From: an uncultured Clostridia bacterium
GTDB taxonomy: Bacteria; Bacillota; Clostridia; Oscillospirales; Acutalibacteraceae
Reading direction: 5' to 3'
DNA length: 64,000 nucleotides
NCBI GenBank assembly: GCA_946484175.1
Contig: CAMLSX010000002.1
Span: forward strand, 1-64,000
Position numbers and translations under genes: made by a program. The stretch's first letter is position 1. Each line of letters opens with the position of its first letter. Of the stretch, positions 17,787 to 28,016 are shown piece by piece. The notes beneath the pieces are model-generated. The model was not told the DNA's origin, ran no database searches, and saw only the letters and a list, made by a program, of their open reading frames with translations.

Positions 17787-18521
17787 TCAGGTATATTGTC
17801 TCTGACCAAACAGCGAGGAGCCGATTCTGACAATATTGGCGCCACATAAAATTGCATCCTCAAAGTCACCCGACATCCCCATGGATAAAAACTCCATGGC
17901 TACATTATCACTTTTTTTACGCTTTATGTCAATAAAATATTCAGACATTAAAGAAAAATAATTGCGCAAACGCTCTTTTTCCTCACAAATGGGGGGAATT
18001 GCCATCAATCCGCAGACAGAAACCCCTTCCATACCGGTAATTTCTCCCAGCAAAGTTTCGAGCTCTTCCGGCAGAACGCCCGATTTGTTTTCTTCTCTGC
18101 CAATATTCACTTCCAGCAGGATATCGGTTACAACATTTCGCTGTACAGAAAGCCGCGAAATTTCACGGGCCAGCCGCACGCTGTCTACCGACTGGATCAT
18201 ATCTACCCTGCCCACCAGGTTTTTTACCTTGTTGGTTTGCAGATGGCCAATAAAATGCACGCTGCACTGGCCGCGCTCCAGTCGGTCATACTTCTGTTCC
18301 AGCTCCTGTACGCGGTTCTCGCCGATATGATCGACACCCAGCCGGATCGCGTGGTTGATTACCTCAACCGGTACAGTTTTGGTAGCGGCCAGCAGCGTAA
18401 TTTCTTCGGGCAGCCTTCCGGAAGCCTTGGCCGCCGCCGCAATCCGCGTACGGATATCCTGCAAATTCATTTCCAACGCCCGGCACCGGGCCTGTAATTC
18501 CTCAGACAACTTTTCCGTCAT
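17787..18521 (-). CDS. YggS-family PLP-binding protein
   Basis: EEITLLAATKTVPVEVINHAIRLGVDHIGENRVQELEQKYDRL...VHFIGHLQTNKVKNLVGRVDMIQSVDS...SMGMSGDFEDAILCGANIVRIGSSLFG. Confidence 0.95.
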   Translation of the reverse strand: MTEKLSEELQARCRALEMNLQDIRTRIAAAAKASGRLPEEITLLAATKTVPVEVINHAIRLGVDHIGENRVQELEQKYDRLERGQCSVHFIGHLQTNKVKNLVGRVDMIQSVDSVRLAREISRLSVQRNVVTDILLEVNIGREENKSGVLPEELETLLGEITGMEGVSVCGLMAIPPICEEKERLRNYFSLMSEYFIDIKRKKSDNVAMEFLSMGMSGDFEDAILCGANIVRIGSSLFGQRQYT

Positions 18522-19830
18522 ATAAATCCGTCCCTTCCACGACCACTTCGTCATACAGCTGGATAGTGTCGTCTGTCACCAGCTGTTCTTTTTGTTCGTC
18601 TGTCAGGTTGATATTGCAAATCGCATAGCCATTTACGGTAATATCTGTAAAGATCTGCACAAAATGCAGCTGGCTGCCGCTCTTCACATACACACCCTTC
18701 ACGTTTTCATGTACAACTGTGCGTTCTTTGCCTTTGGCATCCGTTACGGTCTGTTCCACTGTTTCAAAATGAATGGCTTTTTCGTTAACCATTACGCCTG
18801 AATAGGAATTGATCTCTATCTTCACCGTTTCGTGCCGGATATTCACCAAAGAGGCATTCATAGACCCACAGCGCAAAATTACAGCCGCATCATCTTCCGG
18901 AGTCTTCTGGTTCACAGCTGCCACCGAAGCCTGAATCTTTTCTGTAGTGGCAAAGGGCAGCGAAAGGTTCACGCTACCGGCTTCTTTCAGTTTAAGCGCT
19001 GTTGTCGGGTCAACCACACAGGCAAAGTACCACATGAATTCCTCGCTGATTTTTCCCACAACGTTCTCCTGTGGTTTTGGTTGATATTCTTGTGTCAGAT
19101 CCTCTACCGTTAGGTTAAGAACTTCATCATAATCAAAAACGGATTCCCAACCGTCGACAACACTGGAAAAATACCCGGAAACCGGCGCAGTGATTTGTCC
19201 TGTAACTGCCGAAGCCTGCTGTTCCAACGATTCCCGTTCTTCTTTCAACTCGTCCAAACGGGTCGCATATTCCACATCGGTACCAACCGCAATCTGCCGC
19301 TGGTTCATCTGATACGTTAATTCCTCCCGCTGCAGTTGAATCTGTTCAGGATCATTTTCACGGATTCCCACCAGAAGGTCCACCATCCGCTGGTCAATGC
19401 GGCTGTCAATCTGCCGGATATCGGCAGCATAGGTTTGGCCAGCTTGATTCAGGCTTTCCAACCGGGCGATTTCGGCGTCCAACTGTTCAATCTGCTGGCT
19501 GGCAGAAGCAGCGTTGCTGTCAGTAAAGATATCTGCTACCACACCCTCTTTCGAAATGCGGCCACCATCCCGCAGACGGTATCCTACCACACCGGCACTG
19601 CTGCCGCGCGGGATGACTGTTTCCTGCCGGATTGCGTAGCCTTCGGTCTGTATTGCGTCGGCCGCTTCTGCCCAGGTGGCAGTCTCAAATTTCAGCGGCT
19701 GGTAATTGGCCACCCAAATCTGGTATCCAATATAGAACAGGATCAGCAGTGCCAACGCCACCGAGGCCACCCGGCGTACCAGCGGCGCCTGTTTTCCGAT
19801 TTCCACTTTTTTCTGAATCACATTATCCAC
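18502..19830 (-). CDS. HlyD-family membrane-fusion-like protein (single N-terminal TM, coiled coil)
   Basis: VASVALALLILFYIGYQIWVANYQPLKFETATWAEAADAIQTEGYAIRQETVI...; HlyD-like organisation within the ylm/sepF block. Confidence 0.75.
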   Translation of the reverse strand: MDNVIQKKVEIGKQAPLVRRVASVALALLILFYIGYQIWVANYQPLKFETATWAEAADAIQTEGYAIRQETVIPRGSSAGVVGYRLRDGGRISKEGVVADIFTDSNAASASQQIEQLDAEIARLESLNQAGQTYAADIRQIDSRIDQRMVDLLVGIRENDPEQIQLQREELTYQMNQRQIAVGTDVEYATRLDELKEERESLEQQASAVTGQITAPVSGYFSSVVDGWESVFDYDEVLNLTVEDLTQEYQPKPQENVVGKISEEFMWYFACVVDPTTALKLKEAGSVNLSLPFATTEKIQASVAAVNQKTPEDDAAVILRCGSMNASLVNIRHETVKIEINSYSGVMVNEKAIHFETVEQTVTDAKGKERTVVHENVKGVYVKSGSQLHFVQIFTDITVNGYAICNINLTDEQKEQLVTDDTIQLYDEVVVEGTDLYDGKVV

Positions 19831-20788
19831 CCGCCCTTTCTTCCGTCAGGATGTTTTCCTGCCGCAAAATATGCAGCGCCTCTTCCAGCAGCCTTTCGCT
19901 TCCGCCCGGCTCATCCACATACAGCCAATGCGCCCCCTCTTCCCTGCGGAACCAGGTAAGCTGCCGTTTGGCATAGCGCCGGGTCTCCCGCCGGATGTTT
20001 TCGGCGGCAGCTTCCAGAGAAAGCTCCCCGCGGAAATACGGCGCCAGTTCTTTATACCCAATCGCCTGCACGGCCGTGCCGCCGGGATGGTTTTTCAGAA
20101 AATTTTCGGCTTCCCTCAGCAGCCCCTGTTCAATCATCCAATCAACGCGATAGTTGATGCGGTCATAGAGCATTTGCCGGTCATGAAAGCCAAGGCACAG
20201 CATCGCCCATCGATAAGGGGACTCCCCTTCGGCGGCCTGCCGTGACTGCACGGAAAACGGCACGCCGGTCAGCCGGAAGACCTCCAGCGCACGGATGACC
20301 CTTTTCCGGTTGTTTGGATGAATCGCCGCTGCCGCTTCTGGATCTGCCTGTCGAAGCTGTTCCCAGAGGGCTTGTGGATCACGTTCAGAGGCTTCCTCCA
20401 GCTCTTTCCGCAACGCGGTATTTTCAGGCATTTCGGAAAACCGGATACCCCGCAGCAGCGAACGGATATACAGCCCGGTTCCTCCGACCAGGATGGGAAG
20501 TTTTCCCCGGGCATGGATTTCTTCGATACAGCGCCCCGCCTGCTCCACATACTCCGCTACACTGAAGCTCTCTGTTGGGGAAAGGAACCCCATCATATGG
20601 TGCGGGATGCCCTGCATTTCCGATTCGTCGGGGCGGGCCGTGCCGATACGCATTTCTGCGTACACCTGCATAGAATCGGCAGAGACAATCTCACCGCCGC
20701 AGCATTTGGCCAGCTCAATTGCCAGCGAAGTTTTGCCGGAAGCGGTTGGCCCAGCTACTACGGCGACTGGTATTTTTTCCGTATTCAT
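19823..20788 (-). CDS. miaA: tRNA dimethylallyltransferase
   Basis: VAVVAGPTASGKTSLAIELAKCCGGEIVSADSMQVYAEMRIGTARPDESEMQGIPHHMMGFLSPTESFSVAEY...YAKRQLTWFRRE. Confidence 0.97.
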   Translation of the reverse strand: MNTEKIPVAVVAGPTASGKTSLAIELAKCCGGEIVSADSMQVYAEMRIGTARPDESEMQGIPHHMMGFLSPTESFSVAEYVEQAGRCIEEIHARGKLPILVGGTGLYIRSLLRGIRFSEMPENTALRKELEEASERDPQALWEQLRQADPEAAAAIHPNNRKRVIRALEVFRLTGVPFSVQSRQAAEGESPYRWAMLCLGFHDRQMLYDRINYRVDWMIEQGLLREAENFLKNHPGGTAVQAIGYKELAPYFRGELSLEAAAENIRRETRRYAKRQLTWFRREEGAHWLYVDEPGGSERLLEEALHILRQENILTEERAGG

Positions 20789-20804
20789 GAGCTTCCCCCT
20801 TCCG

Positions 20805-22784
20805 TTATACTCTTCCAAACTGTTTTTCCAGCTCATGCCGGGTAATTACCACAGAGATGGGACGGCCATGCGGGCAATACCGCACATCCGGGTTCTCCCG
20901 AAGGCGCTGCGCCAGTGCCGCCAGTTCTTGCATCGAGCTGAAATCTCCCGCCTTTACCGCTGCGCGGCAGGCGATGTTGTGATACAGCCAGTCCAAATGC
21001 TCTGTTGTCAGGTCGCGTCTGGCAGTTACCAGATAACCGGCCATTTCCATCACCGCAGCTGCTGCATCTTCTTTATCCAGCGAGAGCGGGGCGCTGCGCA
21101 CCGCGATGGTACCGCTGCCAAAATCATCCACCTCAAATCCCGCCTGTTCAAACAGCTCCCGTGCGTCCAGCACAGCGGCATACTCGTTTTTGTCCAGCGT
21201 TACTGTGGCCGGTTCCAGCAGCATCTGTGCATAGCTGCCACCGCCTTCCTTCCGCAGTTTTTCATACAGCAACCGTTCATGGGCTGCGTGCTTATCAATC
21301 AATATCAGCTGGTCATCGCCCTGCTGCATCAAAATATAGGTGCCGAACACTTCTCCAATCAATCGGGATGCTGGCGCTTCTTTTGCAGCCGGCTCCAGAA
21401 AAGCAGGCGTTCCTTCCGGTTCTTCTTTTTCCATCTGCGGCTGTACCGGAACCGGTTCAGGCGCTGGTACAGCTACAGGCTGCGATAATAAGGGCTGCGC
21501 TTCGGGCAGCTCCTCTTCTTCAATCGGGAATCTTTCCGGCGCTTTGGCCGGTTCATACGGAGAGCGCCAGGTATCATGCACCATGCTGTCGCTGCGGGGA
21601 AGCGCCACCGGCTTTTTTTCAATCACCGGCTTGGGTGCAGGCGGGGTCAGCGACGGCATCTTCATGGGGCGGAGCGCTTCCGTTTGCGCCACAGGAGCAA
21701 CGGGTTTCTGATGAAAACTGATTTGCTCCCCGCGAAGTTCTTCTACAGCAGGGCGCAGCAACTGGCGGTTCTCCAGAACGATCTCTTTGGGACGGTCTTC
21801 TTTTTGCAGGGCAGTTTTCACCGCGTGATATACGGCCTCGAACACCGGGCGTTCATTGACAAAGCGCACTTCCAGCTTAGAGGGATGCACGTTTACATCC
21901 ACTGCCTGGAATGCCATTTCCAAATGCAGCACACAGGCCGGAAATTTTCCGACCATGACGCTGCCTTTAAACGCCTCTTCCAGCGCAGCCATAGCTGTGC
22001 GGCTTTTGACAAAACGTCCATTGATAAAAACCTGCTGCATACTGCGGTTGGGGCGACTATTTACCGGGCGGCTGACAAAGCCCCACACCCGGATATGCTC
22101 ATATTCGTACTCTACCGGCATCAGGCCGTTGGTAAAATCGCGGCCATACACCGCATAAACGGCGGACTTCAATTTTCCATCGCCGGGGGTATGCAGCTGC
22201 TCTTTTCCTTCTCGGATAAACCGCAGGGAGATTTCCGGATGAGAAAGGGCGATCTTATCGAGCACGCCTGCCACGGCATTGGCCTCGGTCACATCTTTTT
22301 TCAAAAACTTCATGCGGGCCGGGGTATTATAAAACAGGTCGCGGATCAGGAAGGTCGTCCCCTGCGGGCATCCTGCATCGTCCAGCAGCTTTTCTTCGCC
22401 GCCTTCTATCACATACCGCGTGCCCATCGTCTCTTCGGGTGTGCGGGTCATCACGTCCACCTTTGCCACGGCAGCGATGGAGGCCAGCGCTTCCCCACGG
22501 AAGCCCAGCGTGCCGATGGATTCCAGATCATCCTGTACGGAAACCTTACTGGTCGCATGGCGCAAAAATGCCACCGGCACATCCTCACGGCTCATTCCGC
22601 AGCCGTTGTCGGTAATGCGCATATAGGAAATCCCGCCGTTTTTGATCTCCACTGTCACGGCAGATGCCCCGGCGTCAATAGCGTTTTCCACCATTTCCTT
22701 GATGACCGATGCAGGGCGCTCCACCACTTCTCCGGCGGCGATCAGCTCCGCCACATGGGCGTCCAGCACATTGATTTTCCCCAT
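20805..22784 (-). CDS. mutL: DNA mismatch repair protein MutL
   Basis: MGKINVLDAHVAELIAAGEVVERPASVIKEMVENAIDAGASAVTVEI...DNGCGMSREDVPVAFLRHATSKV...GFRGEALASIAAV; C-terminal IDKHAAHERLLYE, CPHGRP. Confidence 0.97.
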   Translation of the reverse strand: MGKINVLDAHVAELIAAGEVVERPASVIKEMVENAIDAGASAVTVEIKNGGISYMRITDNGCGMSREDVPVAFLRHATSKVSVQDDLESIGTLGFRGEALASIAAVAKVDVMTRTPEETMGTRYVIEGGEEKLLDDAGCPQGTTFLIRDLFYNTPARMKFLKKDVTEANAVAGVLDKIALSHPEISLRFIREGKEQLHTPGDGKLKSAVYAVYGRDFTNGLMPVEYEYEHIRVWGFVSRPVNSRPNRSMQQVFINGRFVKSRTAMAALEEAFKGSVMVGKFPACVLHLEMAFQAVDVNVHPSKLEVRFVNERPVFEAVYHAVKTALQKEDRPKEIVLENRQLLRPAVEELRGEQISFHQKPVAPVAQTEALRPMKMPSLTPPAPKPVIEKKPVALPRSDSMVHDTWRSPYEPAKAPERFPIEEEELPEAQPLLSQPVAVPAPEPVPVQPQMEKEEPEGTPAFLEPAAKEAPASRLIGEVFGTYILMQQGDDQLILIDKHAAHERLLYEKLRKEGGGSYAQMLLEPATVTLDKNEYAAVLDARELFEQAGFEVDDFGSGTIAVRSAPLSLDKEDAAAAVMEMAGYLVTARRDLTTEHLDWLYHNIACRAAVKAGDFSSMQELAALAQRLRENPDVRYCPHGRPISVVITRHELEKQFGRV

Positions 22785-22800
22785 CCTTTTTCCTCCCTTC

Positions 22801-23298
22801 TTACAAACAGTATTCATACCGGGCGTTGCACAAATGCACCTGGGGTACGTCTACCTCCACGGTATCCACAAACCGGAATCCAAAAGCCTCATAGACTGCC
22901 CGCAGTTTTTCCCGGTCGGCGCGGCAGTCCAGCCGCAGGCAGAAAATCCCAAGTTTTCTGGCATAGCCTGCTGCGAATTCCAGCATTTTCTGCGGCAGCC
23001 CCGTACCGGCAAATTCCGCCGCCACCGAAAAACGATGAATATATACGGCTGAACCCTTCTCTTTTTCCGGCCAGAAAACCGGGTCTTCGGTGACCAGCAG
23101 CGCTGTTGCTGCCGGAACCCCATCGCACAGCAGCAGATACGGCTCGACTCCTTCCTCAAATACCGCCTCTGCCGTAAGGTGGCAGGGCAGCCACTGGATG
23201 ATCCCCTTTTGCGCCATGCGGTCATTGGCACTGCGGAGCACCTGCAAAAACTGCTCTTTCTGTTCTTCTGTTTCGGCTTTTATGATTTGAATACGCAT
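22801..23298 (-). CDS. GNAT-family N-acetyltransferase
   Basis: MRIQIIKAETEEQKEQFLQVLRSANDRM...YIHRFSVAAEFAGTGLPQKMLEFAAGYARKLGIFCLRLDCRADREKLRAVYEAFGFRFV. Confidence 0.88.
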   Translation of the reverse strand: MRIQIIKAETEEQKEQFLQVLRSANDRMAQKGIIQWLPCHLTAEAVFEEGVEPYLLLCDGVPAATALLVTEDPVFWPEKEKGSAVYIHRFSVAAEFAGTGLPQKMLEFAAGYARKLGIFCLRLDCRADREKLRAVYEAFGFRFVDTVEVDVPQVHLCNARYEYCL

Positions 23299-23309
23299 GG
23301 GTTCTCCTC

Positions 23310-25934
23310 TCAGGAATGTTCTTTTGCCAGCTTTACCAGTGAAAACAGCTCATTCATGCACTCAATAGGCGTCAGAGTGTTTACGTCCAGCTCCCGAAGG
23401 CGCCGGAGCACTTGGCCCTGTGGTGCGGTTTCCAGCATGGTCATCTGGGCAGGCTCCTCTTTGGCGGCCTTCTTTTTCCCTGCAACCTTCACCGGCGCAC
23501 CGGATTCCAGTTCTTTCAGAATCTGCCGTGCACGCCGTACTACTTTATCCGGCACACCCGCCAGCTTGGCGACCTCTACACCGAAACTGTCGTCTGCGCC
23601 GCCGCGCACAATGCGCCGCAGGAAGGTGATATCATCCCCGTGTTTTTTCACAGCAATGCTGAAATTCTTGACTCCTTCCAGCTGTTCTTCCAGCTCGGTC
23701 AGCTCGTGGTAATGGGTGGCGAACAGCGCCTTTGCCCCCAGCAGCTTCGGATCAGCGACATATTCCAGCACAGCACGGGCAATGCTCATTCCGTCAAAGG
23801 TAGAGGTGCCGCGGCCGATTTCATCCAGTACCAGCAGGCTGTTAGTCGTGGCATGGCGCAGGATATCCGCCACTTCGGTCATCTCCACCATAAAGGTGGA
23901 CTGTCCCGCCGCCAGGTCATCGGAAGCACCGACGCGGGTATAAATGCCATCTACAATGCCGATCTCCGCCGAAGCTGCCGGTACAAAACAGCCGATCTGC
24001 GCCATGAGCACAATGAGGGCAATCTGACGCATATAGGTGGATTTACCCGCCATATTGGGGCCAGTGATGATGGCAACACGGTTGCGGTTCATATCCAGTT
24101 CCACATCATTTGGCACAAACGGTGCGCCGTGCAGCAGCGCTTCCACTACCGGATGACGGCTGTCTTTCAGAATCAGTCGCCCGCTCACATTGACTGTGGG
24201 GCGCACATAGTCGCGCGCTGCGGAAACCTGGGCAAACGAAGTCACCACATCCAGCGCTGCCACTGCCCGGGCAGTCATCTGCACACGCCCCATTTCAGCA
24301 GCCACTTTTTTGCGGACTTCTTCAAACAGGCGGCTTTCCAGCTGCACTGAACGATCGCTGGCGCCCAGAATCCGGTTTTCCAACTCTTTCAGTTCAGGGG
24401 TAATATAGCGCTCACAATTGGTCAGCGTCTGCTTGCGTATGTACTCATCCGGCACCTGATCGCGGTAGGAATTGGTCACTTCAATGTAATAGCCGAACAC
24501 TCGGTTATAGCCGATTTTCAGCTTGGGGATTCCGGTACGCTCCCGCTCGCGGGCCTCCACCGAGGCAAGCAGCCCTTTACCGCCCGTCATGTCACTGCGA
24601 AGCTGATCCAGCTCTTCGGAATACCCAGCGTGGATGATACCGCCTTCCCGAATAGAAAAGGGCGGATCCTCTACAATAGCCCGGTCAATCAGGCTGCACA
24701 CGTCCTCCATGGGATCGATCTGCCGCCAGACTTTTTTCAAAAATTCAGATGAAACATCCGAAAGCTGCTGCTTTAGTCCAGGCAAGCGGCACAAGGCAGA
24801 CCACAGCGCGCGGAGTTCTCGGCCATTAGCGGAGCCGTACACAATACGACTCATAATGCGTTCGAGATCCTGCATACCGGTCAGCTGCTCCACCACACCA
24901 TCGCGGAACATGGGGTCGCGCAGCAGCTCTTCCACCGCGTTGAGGCGGCGGGTAATCAGCCCGGGACTGAGCAAAGGCTGCTCCATCCAGCTGCGCAGCT
25001 GGCGTTTGCCCATAGCAGTGCGGGTTTTATCCAGCACCCACAGCAGGGAACCCTTCTTTTCCTTGCTGCGCATAGTCTCGGTCAGTTCCAGATTGCGGCG
25101 GGTATTGAGATCCAGCCGCATAAAACGGCTTTTTTCATAGTACTCAATGCTTTCCAGCCGCTCCAGGCCGCCACGCTGCGTGCGGTGCAGATAACCCAGC
25201 ATCTGCCCAACTGCGCGGACAATCAGCGGCGTTCCAGCGTCACCCAGCTCTTTTTCGGTTTTCGCATGAAACTGCTCCAGCACCATCTTCCGGCAGATTT
25301 CGGGCTCGCACTCTTCTTCCGAAAGGCACTCCATGGCGGCTGAAAGCTTCTCCCGTACAAAACCAGGCATGCGCTTGAAATCCAGCGCGGTGGGGTTAAT
25401 GAGGATTTCGCGCGGGGAAAAGCGGGAAAACTCACCGCATACCTGCTGTTCCAGCTCACGGTCATCATCGGTGAGCAGTGTGGCGTGCAGTTCTCCGGTG
25501 GAAACATCGGCAAAGCACACGCCAGCCTGTCCGTTTTCCACACAGACAGAAGCGAGATAGTTGTTTTTCCCCTCATCCAGCATGCTGTTTTCCAGAATTG
25601 TGCCCGGCGTCACCACGCGGATAATATCCCGTTTGACCAGGCCCTTTGCGGTGGCGGGGTCTTCCATCTGTTCACAGATGGCTACCTTATACCCTTTTTG
25701 TACCAACCGGGCCAGGTAATTTTCGTAGCTGTGAAACGGCACGCCGCACATGGGGGCGCGCTCTTCCAGACCGCAGTCCCTTCCGGTGAGGGTCAAATCC
25801 AGCTCACGGGAAGCGATCTTGGCATCTTCAAAAAACATCTCGTAAAAATCGCCCAGCCGGAAAAACAGAAGGGTATCCGGGTTTTCTTCCTTCAGGCGCA
25901 AATACTGTTTCATCATTGGGGAAAGATCAGCCAT
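23310..25934 (-). CDS. mutS: DNA mismatch repair protein MutS
   Basis: MADLSPMMKQYLRLKEENPDTLLFFRLGDFYEMFFEDAKIAS...ITGPNMAGKSTYMRQIALIVLMAQIGCFVPA...FMVEMTEVADILRHATTNSLLVLDEIGRGTSTFDGMSIA. Confidence 0.97.
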   Translation of the reverse strand: MADLSPMMKQYLRLKEENPDTLLFFRLGDFYEMFFEDAKIASRELDLTLTGRDCGLEERAPMCGVPFHSYENYLARLVQKGYKVAICEQMEDPATAKGLVKRDIIRVVTPGTILENSMLDEGKNNYLASVCVENGQAGVCFADVSTGELHATLLTDDDRELEQQVCGEFSRFSPREILINPTALDFKRMPGFVREKLSAAMECLSEEECEPEICRKMVLEQFHAKTEKELGDAGTPLIVRAVGQMLGYLHRTQRGGLERLESIEYYEKSRFMRLDLNTRRNLELTETMRSKEKKGSLLWVLDKTRTAMGKRQLRSWMEQPLLSPGLITRRLNAVEELLRDPMFRDGVVEQLTGMQDLERIMSRIVYGSANGRELRALWSALCRLPGLKQQLSDVSSEFLKKVWRQIDPMEDVCSLIDRAIVEDPPFSIREGGIIHAGYSEELDQLRSDMTGGKGLLASVEARERERTGIPKLKIGYNRVFGYYIEVTNSYRDQVPDEYIRKQTLTNCERYITPELKELENRILGASDRSVQLESRLFEEVRKKVAAEMGRVQMTARAVAALDVVTSFAQVSAARDYVRPTVNVSGRLILKDSRHPVVEALLHGAPFVPNDVELDMNRNRVAIITGPNMAGKSTYMRQIALIVLMAQIGCFVPAASAEIGIVDGIYTRVGASDDLAAGQSTFMVEMTEVADILRHATTNSLLVLDEIGRGTSTFDGMSIARAVLEYVADPKLLGAKALFATHYHELTELEEQLEGVKNFSIAVKKHGDDITFLRRIVRGGADDSFGVEVAKLAGVPDKVVRRARQILKELESGAPVKVAGKKKAAKEEPAQMTMLETAPQGQVLRRLRELDVNTLTPIECMNELFSLVKLAKEHS

Positions 25935-25959
25935 CTGTTTGTGCACTCCACTTTCAAAT

Positions 25960-26034
25960 TCAAAATGAAAAGGCACGCCGCCTGATGGCTTTGGGGAAGG
26001 GCCCGCCCTCTCCGCAGCCCCTCAGCCGGCGTGC
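25960..26034 (-). terminator. Large GC-rich hairpin followed by a U-tract between the ylbF-like gene and mutS
   Basis: Arms GCACGCCG (25973-25980) and CGGCGTGC (26027-26034), ~46-nt GC-rich loop; minus strand continues CTTTTCATTTTG. Confidence 0.5.
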
Positions 26035-26055
26035 AGCGTTTTTCTTAACGATCCA

Positions 26056-26460
26056 TTAGTGGCAGCCACCGCAAGTGGCGCAGCTGCCGGTGCAGGAAGC
26101 CTCATAGTCAGCGGTTTCCGGGTCTTCGCCCTCCACGCTCTTGGTGATGATGGCGGTAACGCGCTGCATCAGGCCGTCCATCTCCTCACGGGCTGCATTG
26201 TAGGCGGTCATGTTGGGGTTCTGCATGATCTGAGCATACACGTGGCGCAGCTCTTCGTTGAGCTTTGCAATCTTTTCGTCATCAGCGTTCTCGCTGTTGC
26301 TTTCGTTGTTGATAGAAAGGCGCTTCAGATTGAAATCGCCGATCAAATCCTGCAGCTGCTGGTCATCCTCGCAGTTCTGGGCTGCCAGCTGCATATTCAG
26401 ATAACGGTCATCCTTCTGAATGGCCTTGCCGAGTTCTCTTGTCATTTCGATGATATCCAT
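26056..26460 (-). CDS. YlbF/YmcA-family protein
   Basis: MDIIEMTRELGKAIQKDDRYLNMQLAAQNCEDDQQLQDLIGDFNLKRLSIN...; Cys-rich tail CTGSCATCGGCH; located between miaB and mutS. Confidence 0.9.
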   Translation of the reverse strand: MDIIEMTRELGKAIQKDDRYLNMQLAAQNCEDDQQLQDLIGDFNLKRLSINNESNSENADDEKIAKLNEELRHVYAQIMQNPNMTAYNAAREEMDGLMQRVTAIITKSVEGEDPETADYEASCTGSCATCGGCH

Positions 26461-26483
26461 AGGTATCCTCCGTTATTTGTTAT

Positions 26484-27905
26484 TTATTCCTTCGGGGAAA
26501 TCTGTTCTCCCCGCAGAATCCAGTTTCTTGCGGCAGTCACGCGCACGTTGACAAACTGCCCAATGAGAGACAGGTCTCCCGGAAACTCCACGATGATGCT
26601 GCCATCTGTTCTGCCTGCCAGCAAGCCGGTTTTCGGGTTGACCTCTTCCACCAGCACGCGCTCTTCATTGCCCACCATACCTGTGCAGCGCCGTGCAGCA
26701 ATTTCTTCCTGCACCTGCAGCAGCTCAGAGAACCAGCGGGATTTCTCCTCATAAGGAATGGGGTCGGGCATTTTGGCCGCCACTGTGCCTACACGAGGGG
26801 AATAAATGAAGGTGAACAGAGAGGTGAACTCCACCTCTTCGATCAAACTGACCGTATCGCGGAACTCCTCATAGGTTTCCCCGGGGAAGCCCACAATAAT
26901 ATCGGATGTCAGGGAAACATCCGGGATTTTTTCTTTGCAGTAAGAAATCAGTTCCAGATACTTTGCTCGGTCATACTTCCGGTTCATCTCTTTCAGCACC
27001 CGGTCATTGCCAGACTGGAAAGGCAGATGCAGATGGTGGGAAATATGACGGCTGCCGGCGATGACGTCGATCATCTCGCGGGTAGCGTCTTTGGGGTGAG
27101 AGGTCATAAAGCGGATGCGGTAGTCGCCCTCCACAGCGTCCAGCCGGCGCAAAAGCTCTGCAAAGGAAATGGGATTTTCCAGCCCCTTCCCGTAGGAATT
27201 GACATTCTGTCCCAGCAGGGTGATCTCTTTATATCCCGCCGCCACCAGTTCGCGGAATTCTCTTTCAATCGCCTCGGGCTCACGGCTGCGCTCTCTGCCG
27301 CGCACATAAGGCACCACGCAGTAAGAACAGAAATTATCACAGCCGTACATCACCGTCAGCCATGCACGGAAATTCCCGTCACGATGAACGGGCAGCCCTT
27401 CAATGATGGTTTTATCCTCGCTGTCGTCTCCCCGCTCAAAAACCCGGTGGCTGTCTACCAGCACTTCACGCAGCATCTGCGGGAAGCGATGGATGACATG
27501 TGTGCCGAACACCAGATTGACAAAGGGGAAGCTTTTGCGAATACGCTCAGCTACATGCTCCTGCTCCATCATACAGCCGCACAGGGCGATAATCAGAGAG
27601 GGGTTGCGGCGCTTGATGTTTTTCAGCGCACCTACATTGCCATAAATACGATCCTCTGCGTGCTCACGCACCGCACAGGTATTAAACAGGATCAGATCAG
27701 CCTGGTCTTCCTCTTCTGTAAAGCCAAAGCCCATCTTTTCCAGCATGCCTTTGATTTTTTCGCCGTCGGCCACATTCTGCTGGCAGCCATATGTGCGCAC
27801 GAGCGCAAGGGGCATTTCCCCTCTGGCACGGACCTGCATAATCTGTGCCACGTCCGCCATATAGCGGGCCTGCTCCTGCCGATCCCACGGTTTTTGATTC
27901 GTCAA
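26484..27905 (-). CDS. miaB: tRNA-2-methylthio-N6-dimethylallyladenosine synthase
   Basis: LVRTYGCQQNVADGEKIKGMLEKMGFGF...LILFNTCAVREHAEDRIYGNVGAL...MYGCDNFCSYCVVPYVRGRERSREPEAI...LLGQNVNSYG. Confidence 0.96.
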   Translation of the reverse strand: MTNQKPWDRQEQARYMADVAQIMQVRARGEMPLALVRTYGCQQNVADGEKIKGMLEKMGFGFTEEEDQADLILFNTCAVREHAEDRIYGNVGALKNIKRRNPSLIIALCGCMMEQEHVAERIRKSFPFVNLVFGTHVIHRFPQMLREVLVDSHRVFERGDDSEDKTIIEGLPVHRDGNFRAWLTVMYGCDNFCSYCVVPYVRGRERSREPEAIEREFRELVAAGYKEITLLGQNVNSYGKGLENPISFAELLRRLDAVEGDYRIRFMTSHPKDATREMIDVIAGSRHISHHLHLPFQSGNDRVLKEMNRKYDRAKYLELISYCKEKIPDVSLTSDIIVGFPGETYEEFRDTVSLIEEVEFTSLFTFIYSPRVGTVAAKMPDPIPYEEKSRWFSELLQVQEEIAARRCTGMVGNEERVLVEEVNPKTGLLAGRTDGSIIVEFPGDLSLIGQFVNVRVTAARNWILRGEQISPKE

Positions 27906-28016
27906 GAACGGGTACCTCCTTTATGTACTTTCCAAACCGCCAGCTGTCAGCGACGGTACATTTCAGTATAGCACACCCCGCCTCTTTCTTCAAGAAATAT
28001 CGGCGATTTCCGCGTC

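Noticed and set aside
21576-23093. 505-aa + strand ORF
   Set aside because: Antisense to mutL and the GNAT gene; no coherent domain signal.
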